Positions 57,299 through 64,000 of a stretch of 64,000 nucleotides of DNA are shown here, piece after piece. The translations under genes and the position numbers were made by a program. Below the pieces are notes generated by a model. That model worked only from the letters and a program-made list of their open reading frames with translations. It searched no databases and was not told the DNA's origin. The stretch is from Mesorhizobium sp. M1C.F.Ca.ET.210.01.1.1 (GTDB lineage Bacteria > Pseudomonadota > Alphaproteobacteria > Rhizobiales > Rhizobiaceae): the NCBI RefSeq assembly GCF_004791585.1, contig NZ_SRUU01000002.1, forward strand, positions 124,001 through 188,000. The letters run 5' to 3'. The first letter of the stretch is position 1; each line of letters opens with the position of its first letter.

Positions 57299-58525
57299 CT
57301 ATTCAGCGATCGAAACGCGTATCTCATAGATGTCGACCGACTTGCCCTGCTTGTCGAAGTCGGAATTGACGGCGATGGTGCCGGCAGCGCCCGGATGCTT
57401 GGCCGGGAACTGCACATCGAACAGGTACTCGTTACGCTCGTGGCCGACGGCGTAGCGCTTGCGGCCGCAATCGCCGAGCTCGCCGAAATTGCAGTCGACC
57501 GAGATCTGCGTCTCCTTGCCCTCTTCCGAGCGGGCGATGATGTCGAACATGGCGTGCTTGCCGGCGAGCTTTTCCAGGACGCCCTGGCCGACGTCGAAGG
57601 CGATCGCCGAGCCGGACGCGCCGGAGCGGATGCGCAGGAACTGCCCGGTGTCATCCTTCATCACGTCGGCAGCAGCGTCGGACGGTGTGCTGACATGGGT
57701 CGGATCGCTGGGCGAGAAGACGTTGATCCAGTTCTTCGACTGGTCCGCCTCGCCCGGCTTCTGCGGCGAGCCGGTTTCGCCATCCGGCTGCGAGGACTCT
57801 TCGCCCTCCAGCGTCGGAGTCGGTTCCGGCGGACCGGTGTTGAGCTCTGCCGCCGTCTTGAAGACGCCTGTCTGCTTGGCGAAATAAAGGCCGATGCCGG
57901 CCGCAGCGATAAGCGTCGCGACGACGAAGATCGCCGTCAGCGGCAAGCGCCGGCCCCGTATCCGCCGCTCATCGCGGTCCGGCGCCACCTCGGCGCCGTT
58001 GCCGACGGAGGCTCCGGGAGCATCGTCGAGTGTCGGCGCGTTGGGAAGCGCCTCGTCCGGCATGATGTCGGGCACGCGGGGCAGCACGCGCGAGCGCGGC
58101 GCATCCGCAGCGTCGGGCTGCACCGGACCATCGACGGTGATCGACGGCGACGGCGACGCCTGGGCCGGAGCCTGCCGCGGCGCATCCACCGGCGGTGCGG
58201 AAGACTGGGCCGGCATGTCCACCGAGGGCGCCGGGCCGCCATAGCCGGCAGGCGAGCCGCTCTCGGACGGAAGCATGACGTCCGGAACGGCCGGCAGGAA
58301 TTCGGATTCGATCTCGGCGATCTTGGCCTGCACCGCCTTGCGGCGGTTGATGGCGGCCTCCACGGTCACACTCGGATTGGCCTGCAGCACGCGATCCAGC
58401 GCGGCAAAGGCCGAGCGATAGACCTTCTCGCGAAACGCCCGGTCCTCGGCATTGCCTTTCTCGAAGGCGTTGCGGATCGCTTTCTCGATGGCGTCCAAGC
58501 GAGCTCCCTCTGCGCGTTCGCTCAC
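57299..58525 (-). CDS. Hypothetical single-pass membrane protein
   Basis: A 408-residue protein that I do not recognise. Residues 1-85 are helical and charged (AFEKGNAEDRAFREKVYRSA). Residues 90-195 are Pro/Ala/Asp-rich and probably disordered. One hydrophobic membrane segment follows (LPLTAIFVVATLIAAAGIGL) at about 200-220. After a second linker, the C-terminal 130 residues form a compact beta-rich domain (IARSEEGKETQISVDCNFGE; YLFDVQFPAKHPGAAGTIAV) with two cysteines (CNFGELGDC), probably periplasmic. The start is the ATG at 58525. No partner genes share its transcript. Confidence 0.88.
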   Translation of the reverse strand: MSERAEGARLDAIEKAIRNAFEKGNAEDRAFREKVYRSAFAALDRVLQANPSVTVEAAINRRKAVQAKIAEIESEFLPAVPDVMLPSESGSPAGYGGPAPSVDMPAQSSAPPVDAPRQAPAQASPSPSITVDGPVQPDAADAPRSRVLPRVPDIMPDEALPNAPTLDDAPGASVGNGAEVAPDRDERRIRGRRLPLTAIFVVATLIAAAGIGLYFAKQTGVFKTAAELNTGPPEPTPTLEGEESSQPDGETGSPQKPGEADQSKNWINVFSPSDPTHVSTPSDAAADVMKDDTGQFLRIRSGASGSAIAFDVGQGVLEKLAGKHAMFDIIARSEEGKETQISVDCNFGELGDCGRKRYAVGHERNEYLFDVQFPAKHPGAAGTIAVNSDFDKQGKSVDIYEIRVSIAE

Positions 58526-58843
58526 AGTTCATCGATCGTTAGCCGCAGGCGACCAATCAATCAACGGGCGAGCGGCAGCTTTGCCGACGCATCCAAAGCC
58601 CATTTCGGCGTTTTTTGTTGAAGAATCAACATTTTTTGTCACCGCCGCCGGATCGGCCCCGGCGGACGGTCGGCGGCCGCCTACGGCCGGCGGACCGCCG
58701 CGGCGGGCGCCAAAGGCCGCCGCGTGGCGGCAGCCGGCAGAAATAGCCGCGCATCGGCGCCGGATTTCGCCGCCAGCCATCTTGAATTAGCTGACGGTTG
58801 AGTCTATCACGCAGCGCATCTTGGAAGCCCAGCGGCTTCCCGG
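58526..58843. other. Gene-free region with hairpins
   Basis: No gene is supported here. TGTTGA (58616-58621) and TCAACA (58626-58631) make a small stem flanked by T-runs. A GC-rich stretch from about 58660 to 58750 has several overlapping GGCGG/CCGCC inverted repeats. Either could end transcription from the plus strand, or protect RNA. It separates the hypothetical membrane gene from the tRNA. Confidence 0.5.
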
Positions 58844-58919
58844 GCCGCTTTAGCTCAGTTGGTAGAGCACATCATTCGTAATGATGGGGTCGCGTGTTCG
58901 AGTCACGCAAGCGGCACCA
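58844..58919 (+). tRNA. tRNA-Thr (CGT)
   Basis: A complete cloverleaf. The acceptor GCCGCTT pairs with AAGCGGC, the D-arm GCTC/GAGC and T-arm GCGTG/CACGC are intact, and the anticodon stem CATCA/TGATG encloses TTCGTAA, so the anticodon is CGT (reads ACG). The CCA end is encoded (58917-58919). No direct repeat or integrase gene is seen beside it. Confidence 0.98.
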
Positions 58920-59343
58920 GTTTCTTCCGAAAAGCGTGTTATTCCAGCACCATACACCTGTTGGGTGGATTTGGATCCACCCATGGTCGCCTCAAGCGGA
59001 CACGCTCCGGCGCCGGACGGTATGATCCTCGATACAGAAGCGCCGCCACGGTGGCGTCAACCGGTTACACAGAGCAGGGAATATCCCCGGCCTTCTGGGA
59101 GTGGCGTTTGAGCGTCCCCAGAGGTTGCGTGGGCGGGTCGTCGGCTGGCTGTTGGCGCGCCACAGGGACGCTCCACGCCTCGCGAGCGGGATAGCGATCT
59201 CGTAACGGCAAGGTCGAGCTGCTCTCCGTTCCAGCGACAGGCGGAGACCGGGGAAGATGGATAACATGCACATGGGGCGTGTTGAAGCTGGCAGGACATG
59301 GACGCTGGGCGGCCCGCGTGCAGGCGCTTGGCAGAGCGGTGCA
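58920..59343. other. Gene-free spacer before the adenylate cyclase gene
   Basis: The 424 bases after the tRNA show no supported ORF. The cyclase frame is open from 59257 with an ATG near a GGGGA sequence, but family members usually start at MTTQRHLAAIL, so the stretch is treated as leader. No clear promoter or terminator was found. Confidence 0.4.
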
Positions 59344-61089
59344 ATGACCACGCAGCGCCACCTCGCAGCGATCCTGGCCTGCGACGTGGTCGGCTACGCA
59401 CGCCTGACGGAGCGTGACGAGCGCGGCACGCTCGAGCGGCTCAAGACCTACCGCAAGCAACTCCTCGAACCGCTGGTCTCCCAGAACCAGGGGCGGATCG
59501 TCAAGCTCACCGGCGACGGCATGCTGTGCGAATTCGCGAGCGTCGTCAACGCGGTGACCTCGGCGATGGCGATCCAGCAGGCCCTGGCAGAACACGAGGC
59601 GGAAACGCCAGAGGAAGAGCGGATTCGCTTGCGCATCGGCGTCAATCTCGGCGACGTGGTCTGCGAGGAGGACGGCGACCTCTACGGCGACGGAGTCAAC
59701 ATCGCTGCCCGCCTCGAAAGCATCGCCGATCCCGGTACCGTGTTCGTCTCGGGCACCGCCTACGACCACCTCCAGGGCAAGCTTGACTGCGGCTTCACGC
59801 CGCTCGGCAACCTGCGCCTCAAGAACATCGAGCGGCCTGTGCGCGCCTACCGCGTCGAGACCGACGCCGGCGGCTCGGTGGCTGCGCCGCCTCCCCTGCC
59901 CGAAAAGCCCTCGATCGCGGTTCTGCCCTTCACCAACATGAGCGGCGACCCCGACCAGGAATACTTCGCCGACGGGCTGGTGGAGGACATCATCACGGGA
60001 TTGAGCCGGGTGAACTCCTTCTTCGTGATCGCCCGCAATTCGTCCTTCACCTACAAGGGCCGCGCGGTGGACCTGCGGCAGGTCGGGCGCGAGTTGGGCG
60101 TGCACTACGTGCTCGAAGGCAGCATCCGCAGAGCCGGATCGCGGGTTCGCATCAGTGGGCAGTTGGTGGACGCGATCAGCGGACACCATGTCTGGACCGA
60201 CCGCTTCGAAGGCGACGTGAACGACATCTTCGACCTGCAGGACAAGGTGACCGAGAGCGTCGTCGGCGCTGTCGAGCCGAGCATCCGGCTGGAGGAGATC
60301 AAGCAGGCGCGAATGAAGCCTACCGATTACATCAGCGCCTACGACCTCTACCTTCGCGCGCTGCCGCGCTTCTACAGCATGACGCGCGAAGGCTTTGCCG
60401 ACGTGCGCCGGCTGACCAACGAGGCGCTCAGCATCGACCCCGGCTTCACCTTGGCGAAGGCGCTCGGCGCCTATATCCGCAGCCTATCCGTGAGCCAGTG
60501 CTGGCACGAGCCCGACGACATGCGAGTCGCCGCGCGCATGGCGCGCGAGGTGCTGGCGGAAGCGCGCGACGACCCCACCAGCCTCCGCTTCGCCGCGCAG
60601 GTGATCGCCTACAGCGCGAGGGACTACGAGATGGCGCTGGGCACGATCGAACGATCCCTGCTGCTCAATCCCAATTCGGCGCAGGGCCATACCGGCAGCG
60701 GCTGGGTGAACGCACATTCCAGCCGCCCGCTCGCGGCGATCGAGCACTTTCACAGGGCAATGCGGCTGAGCCCGGTCGACCCCGAGAAAGGCATCGCGCT
60801 CTCCGGCATCGGGATGAGCTACCTGATGCTCGAGCGCTACGAGGAAGCGCTGGCATGGGGAGAACGCGCGCTGCATGAGATGCCGAACTACGGCTCCTCG
60901 CACCGGGTGGTGATCATGGCGCTGGTCAAACTCAACCGGCTGGACGAGGCGCAGGCCGCGGCGCGCCGGCTGATGGAGGCGTTCCCGACCTTCACGCTCA
61001 CCCTGCAGAGGCAGATCAACCCGTGGCTGGACAAGGTGTTCGCCGAGCGTTACGTCGAGGCGCTGGGCATCGCCGGCGTGCCGGAGTGA
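59344..61089 (+). CDS. Class III adenylate cyclase with TolB-like and TPR regions
   Basis: A 581-residue protein. The catalytic domain (residues 1-165) has metal-binding Asp14 (ACDVVGYAR) and Asp58 (VKLTGDGML), substrate-specifying Lys54 and Asp116, and transition-state Asn119/Arg123 (GDGVNIAARLES), consistent with ATP as substrate. The middle region (residues 185-320) begins KPSIAVLPFTNMSGDPDQEY, a TolB-like/AMP-fold head common in rhizobia, and the C-terminal 250 residues are TPR-like helices (NPNSAQGHTGSGWVNAHSSR). No membrane segment is seen, so it is probably soluble. The start is by family resemblance. It is divergent in position from the preceding gene and not in an obvious operon. Confidence 0.9.
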   Translation: MTTQRHLAAILACDVVGYARLTERDERGTLERLKTYRKQLLEPLVSQNQGRIVKLTGDGMLCEFASVVNAVTSAMAIQQALAEHEAETPEEERIRLRIGVNLGDVVCEEDGDLYGDGVNIAARLESIADPGTVFVSGTAYDHLQGKLDCGFTPLGNLRLKNIERPVRAYRVETDAGGSVAAPPPLPEKPSIAVLPFTNMSGDPDQEYFADGLVEDIITGLSRVNSFFVIARNSSFTYKGRAVDLRQVGRELGVHYVLEGSIRRAGSRVRISGQLVDAISGHHVWTDRFEGDVNDIFDLQDKVTESVVGAVEPSIRLEEIKQARMKPTDYISAYDLYLRALPRFYSMTREGFADVRRLTNEALSIDPGFTLAKALGAYIRSLSVSQCWHEPDDMRVAARMAREVLAEARDDPTSLRFAAQVIAYSARDYEMALGTIERSLLLNPNSAQGHTGSGWVNAHSSRPLAAIEHFHRAMRLSPVDPEKGIALSGIGMSYLMLERYEEALAWGERALHEMPNYGSSHRVVIMALVKLNRLDEAQAAARRLMEAFPTFTLTLQRQINPWLDKVFAERYVEALGIAGVPE

Positions 61090-61159
61090 TCAGGCACATC
61101 GACCATTGTCGCGACTCAGGTTTGGTGGAAAACTCATGGCCTCAGCATGGGAGGCCGAA

Positions 61160-61348
61160 ATGCCCAATAGTTTCAAGACCGGAGACGTCGTCAGACTGAA
61201 ATCGGGAGGCCCGGAGATGACAATCAGCGACGGCGCGGCTTCCGGCACCTATCTCTGCCACTGGTTCAACCGCGAAGGCGATGTCTGGACCCCGCAGCAT
61301 GCCGGCTTCAAGCCGGACCAGCTGGTGGTGGTCGGCGAACGGAAATAG
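61160..61348 (+). CDS. YodC-family (DUF2158) small protein
   Basis: A 62-residue protein with start MPNSFKTGDVVRLKSGGPEM, preceded by GGGAGG. The pattern FKTGDVVRLKSGGPEMTISD followed by YLCHWFN and FKPDQLVVV is the DUF2158 hallmark. The function is unknown. It is between the cyclase and the EF-hand gene on the same strand. Confidence 0.88.
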   Translation: MPNSFKTGDVVRLKSGGPEMTISDGAASGTYLCHWFNREGDVWTPQHAGFKPDQLVVVGERK

Positions 61349-61482
61349 TTTCCGCACCCTTGAAAGGCGCTTTCCGGCACCGCCAACCTTGCATGGCGGA
61401 GCCACCGACGGATTTTCTCTGTCACCGCGTTTAACGGCTGGAGCGTGGCCGCCAATGGCCGCGCGCAACCGGAGACGAGAGC

Positions 61483-61920
61483 ATGATCCGCCCCACGATA
61501 TTCGTCGTTGCCCTTGGTCTGCAGACCGCGGCCGCGGCCGCCCAGACAACGACGCCAACCCCCGCCCCCGCACCGACCCAAGCAACGCCAAGCGCAACGG
61601 CTCCCGCCACCGCCAAACCGGGCATCACGCTGGCAAAATTCGAGGCACGCCGGGAGAAGGCCTTCATGGCCGCCGACACCGATGGCGACGGCAAGGTCAG
61701 CCTCACCGAATGGACGGCGTTCCAGACCGGGCGCAAGGCCAAGGGCGATCCGGCCAGGTCCTTCGCACGCATGGATGCCAACCACGACGGCTTCATCGAC
61801 AAGTCGGAACTCGACGCCTTGCTTGCCAAGCGCTTTGCCAGGCTCGACAAGAACAGCGACGGCACGCTCGGCGCCGACGAGAGGCCGGGCCACAAAACCG
61901 CTCCCAATCAGGAGCAATGA
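61483..61920 (+). CDS. EF-hand domain secreted protein
   Basis: A 145-residue exported protein with a signal (IFVVALGLQTAAAAAQ) and a Pro/Ala-rich linker. Three EF-hand-like Ca-binding loops follow: DTDGDGKVSLTEW, DANHDGFIDKSEL and DKNSDGTLGADE. Periplasmic calcium or metal binding is likely. It is upstream of an ECF sigma gene in the same direction, with 45 bp between them. No other domain is seen. Confidence 0.9.
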   Translation: MIRPTIFVVALGLQTAAAAAQTTTPTPAPAPTQATPSATAPATAKPGITLAKFEARREKAFMAADTDGDGKVSLTEWTAFQTGRKAKGDPARSFARMDANHDGFIDKSELDALLAKRFARLDKNSDGTLGADERPGHKTAPNQEQ

Positions 61921-61965
61921 CCGAGAGGTTATGCAGCACGATGATCACTGCGAGCGCCCAGGCTG

Positions 61966-62508
61966 ATGGGCGCCGATCCGGACGAGGAACTGGTCCGGCG
62001 CATCAGCGCCGGCGACCAGGCCGCGGTGCAGGCGATGGTGGCGCGCAAGCTGCCGCGCATCCTGGCTTTGGCCACAAGGATGCTGGGCGACGCGGCCGAG
62101 GCCGAGGACGTCGCCCAGGAGACTTTCGTGCGCATCTGGCGCCACGCCTCCAGCTGGCGCCAGAGAGGTGCCCGCTTCGACACCTGGATCCACCGGGTGG
62201 CGCTCAACCTCTGCTACGACCGGCTGCGGCGCCGGCGCGAATGGACGGCGGACGAGTTGCCGAAGGTGCCAGATGAGGCGCCGCTTCCCGACGCGGTTCC
62301 CGCAGACGAAGGCCGGCGCGTGCAGCAGGCGCTGCAACGCATCGCGCCGCGCCAGCGCGAGGCGATCGTGCTGGTCTATTATCAGGAGATGTCCAACATC
62401 GAGGCCGCCGGCGCCATGCAGGTCAGCGTCGATGCGCTGGAAAGCCTGCTCGCGCGCGGTCGTCGCGCGCTGCAGGCAATGCTCGTCGGAGACGATGGCG
62501 ATGATTGA
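61966..62508 (+). CDS. ECF-type RNA polymerase sigma factor
   Basis: A 180-residue sigma70-family protein with region 2 (LALATRMLGDAAEAEDVAQE, FVRIWRHASSWRQRGARFDT) and region 4 (LQRIAPRQREAIVLVYYQEM, then SVDALESLLARGRRALQAML). The start is the ATG at 61966. It forms a cluster with the following membrane protein and metal-sensor-like protein. This suggests control by an extracytoplasmic, perhaps metal-related, signal. Confidence 0.95.
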   Translation: MGADPDEELVRRISAGDQAAVQAMVARKLPRILALATRMLGDAAEAEDVAQETFVRIWRHASSWRQRGARFDTWIHRVALNLCYDRLRRRREWTADELPKVPDEAPLPDAVPADEGRRVQQALQRIAPRQREAIVLVYYQEMSNIEAAGAMQVSVDALESLLARGRRALQAMLVGDDGDD

Positions 62509-62594
62509 GACGGTGAAGCATCTGGCGGTTCCTGGGGCATTGCCGATCCTAGCGGCGTGGGGGGCCACGTCAAAACCGTGGAAGGGGAAACGAG

Positions 62595-63044
62595 ATGGCT
62601 GAGGAAAGAAGGACCTCGGACGTGCGAATGGATGCCCGGCGCTTCGCCGCGCTAGCGGACGCGTATGGCAGCGCCCTGCATCGCTGGCCACAGGCCGAGC
62701 AGGCCGCCGCCGCGCTGTTTTCGGAGACCGAAGAAGGCCGCGCCGTCCTGCGGCGCGCCGGCAGGCTCGACACCATCCTCGACCGTCATCACGTCGAGGC
62801 CCCAAGCCGGACGCTGCATGGCGAGATTGTCGCGAGAGCCGCCACGCAACTGAGGCAAGGACGCCATCGCCACCTCTGGTGGCTGGGCTTCGGGCTCGCC
62901 GGGATCGGCCTTGCAGGCGCGGTGGCCGGGCTGGCGCTGGTCACCGTCGTCACGCCCGACGCCTCGTCCGACCGCTACGTGATGGACGCCAACGCAACGT
63001 CGTTCGGCGATGCCGGTCCCGACGCCGACACGGAGGACCTATGA
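62595..63044 (+). CDS. Membrane protein, possible anti-sigma factor
   Basis: A 149-residue protein with a cytoplasmic-looking N-terminal 90 residues (RRFAALADAYGSALHRWPQAE) and one hydrophobic segment (FGLAGIGLAGAVAGLALVTV) at about 97-117. A short periplasmic tail ends DAGPDADTEDL. A single-pass protein directly after an ECF sigma gene is often its anti-sigma factor, but no zinc-binding HxxxCxxC motif is seen. It overlaps the next gene by ATGA. Confidence 0.8.
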   Translation: MAEERRTSDVRMDARRFAALADAYGSALHRWPQAEQAAAALFSETEEGRAVLRRAGRLDTILDRHHVEAPSRTLHGEIVARAATQLRQGRHRHLWWLGFGLAGIGLAGAVAGLALVTVVTPDASSDRYVMDANATSFGDAGPDADTEDL

Positions 63045-63487
63045 GCACTCGTCTTTTCGCGGCATCGCTGGTGCTGAACGTCTTTCTGATCGGCGCGGTA
63101 GCCGGCGGCGCAGGCTGGCTGATCGGCAGGTCCAATCCGGGCTATTCGCTGGAATCGGCGGGCAGCCGGCTCCCAGCCGATGATCGCAAGGCATTCCGCC
63201 AGGCGTTGCGAGAGGTGCGTCGCGAGGCCCGCGCAATCATCCTCGACGGGCAGCAGGCGCGGCGCGAGGCGGCCAATCTCTTGCAGCAGCCGACGCTGGA
63301 CACGAACGCTCTTGCCGCCGCCCTGGAGCGGGCGCGCAACGCCGACGCCACCATCCGCAGCCGGCTGGAACAGCGCATCATCGAGTTCGCGGCGTCGAGT
63401 TCACCACAGGACCGCAAGCTGCTGGCCGACGCCCTGCTGCGCCATGTCGGCAGGCAGCGGCCGCCCCTTGCAAAAAATACGCCATAG
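63041..63487 (+). CDS. Periplasmic heavy-metal-sensor-like protein (CnrX/ZraP-type)
   Basis: A 148-residue protein with an N-terminal membrane anchor (LFAASLVLNVFLIGAVAGGA) and a long helical periplasmic part with many Arg/Glu/Ala residues (FRQALREVRREARAIILDGQ). It ends in LLADALLRHVGRQRPPL. This is the Spy/CnrX-like heavy-metal-resistance fold. It is translationally coupled to the membrane protein before it, recalling cnrYXH-type sigma circuits. A terminator lies 50 bp downstream. Confidence 0.85.
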   Translation: MSTRLFAASLVLNVFLIGAVAGGAGWLIGRSNPGYSLESAGSRLPADDRKAFRQALREVRREARAIILDGQQARREAANLLQQPTLDTNALAAALERARNADATIRSRLEQRIIEFAASSSPQDRKLLADALLRHVGRQRPPLAKNTP

Positions 63488-63537
63488 GCAGCGACGGAAA
63501 CCGCCGGCCACTTCCGTTCAAGGAAAAGAGGGACAGG

Positions 63538-63561
63538 CCTGCCCGCGGGAATGCGGGCGGG
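63538..63561 (+). terminator. Terminator-like hairpin after the sigma cluster
   Basis: CCTGCCCGC and GCGGGCGGG (63538-63546 and 63553-63561) form a nine-pair stem with one G-T pair and loop GGGAAT, followed by TTCTCTTC. It lies 50 bp after the metal-sensor gene and 36 bp before the next gene's start. Confidence 0.6.
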
Positions 63562-63596
63562 TTCTCTTCAACCTCGACAAACCTCGGGAGCATCCC

Positions 63597-63881
63597 ATGA
63601 ACGGTCTGACGAAATATTCGCTCGCTGCCGCCCTCGCCGTCGGCGGGGTGGCCACGGCAAGCGCCGCCTCGGCAATGCCGATCGCGCCGGTTGCGGCACC
63701 TGCCATCGTCGAGCATGCGGCCTGGGGCTGCGGTCCCGGCTGGCATCCCAACCCGTGGGGGCGCTGCGTGCCCAACCGCCGCGTGATCTATCCGGGCTAC
63801 TACTATTGGGGCGGACCGAGCGTCTATATCGGCCCGGTCTGGCATCCGTGGCATCGCTATCACCACTGGCGCCGCTGGTAA
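63597..63881 (+). CDS. GCG_CRPN-type small secreted protein
   Basis: A 94-residue protein with a signal (LAAALAVGGVATASAASAM) and then WGCGPGWHPNPWGRCVPNRR, the GCG...CVPN pattern. The C-terminal part is rich in Tyr, Trp and His (IYPGYYYWGGPSVYIGPVWH), ending WHRYHHWRRW. The function is unknown; the His-rich tail could bind metal. It is downstream of the sigma/metal-sensor cluster and may be one of its targets. Confidence 0.88.
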   Translation: MNGLTKYSLAAALAVGGVATASAASAMPIAPVAAPAIVEHAAWGCGPGWHPNPWGRCVPNRRVIYPGYYYWGGPSVYIGPVWHPWHRYHHWRRW

Positions 63882-64000
63882 GCCGCTGGCCGATCTCATG
63901 ATTGCCGGTGCCGGCATCATGAGATCTTTCGACCATCAGCAGATGCCGCCGACGCGACCTGCGTCGGCCTGCGACGGAGGCTGCAATGGCCCTGCCCGTT

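Noticed and set aside
58844..59343. Genomic island inserted at tRNA-Thr
   Set aside because: No integrase, no direct repeat of the tRNA 3' end within the window, and the flanking genes look like normal rhizobial chromosome.
59065..60189. Long minus-strand frame opposite the cyclase gene
   Set aside because: It mirrors the class III cyclase reading frame, has no family motif, and the plus-strand gene has all catalytic residues.

Overview
The window looks like part of the chromosome of a Mesorhizobium-like member of the Rhizobiales (Alphaproteobacteria). The evidence is high GC with GC-ending codons, rhizobial gene order (nusA-rimP, trmB-metK-xre-lnt, corC-ybeY-phoH-miaB-plsC-rimI-tsaB), rhizobial-type palindromic intergenic repeats, and an Irr-type iron control element. 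Genus-level placement is inference from memory of such genomes. I see no prophage, insertion sequence, CRISPR array or integrase, so this is mostly core chromosome with modular accessory operons.

Layout. Positions 1-13485 are a housekeeping block, nearly all on the minus strand: nusA (cut by the window edge), rimP, trmB, metK, an XRE regulator, lnt, a frameshifted VOC gene, corC-like, ybeY, phoH, miaB, plsC, rimI and tsaB. Positions 13633-19574 are a six-gene minus-strand iron operon (imelysin, bfd, bfr, di-heme cytochrome, second imelysin-like protein, DUF1513). A perfect ICE palindrome and a sigma70-like promoter lie upstream of it, and an FAD reductase is divergent on the other side. Next come gabT, a three-gene RND efflux operon with two lipoprotein adaptors (22785-28086), and a minus-strand peptide-type ABC importer (33921-28478) whose last gene is translationally coupled to a small DUF2185/immunity-like gene.

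Positions 34190-39728 hold mltB-like, recR, a SleB-type hydrolase, ybaB, dnaX and the SRP RNA. Positions 39907-44140 hold HIT, nudC and Dabb genes, the divergently placed kdsB-pheA, and a membrane cytochrome c. Positions 44297-51967 are a yejAABEF peptide importer with two substrate-binding proteins. They are followed by ghrA, a small lipoprotein, a methyltransferase, and a ligase-associated exonuclease plus ATP-dependent ligase pair. The right end has an uncharacterised single-pass membrane protein, tRNA-Thr(CGT), a class III adenylate cyclase with a TPR-like region, a YodC-like protein, and a plus-strand cluster of an EF-hand protein, an ECF sigma factor, a membrane protein, a heavy-metal-sensor-like protein and a GCG_CRPN-type secreted protein. 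Nothing is assigned to 63882-64000.

The least ordinary signals are the ICE-linked iron operon with bacterioferritin genes inside an uptake-type cluster, the terminator-like hairpins just upstream of metK and rimP, the trmB gene whose only plausible start is CTG, the DUF2185-like gene on the ABC operon, and the ECF sigma/metal-sensor cluster. All calls come from reading the sequence; no database search was run.
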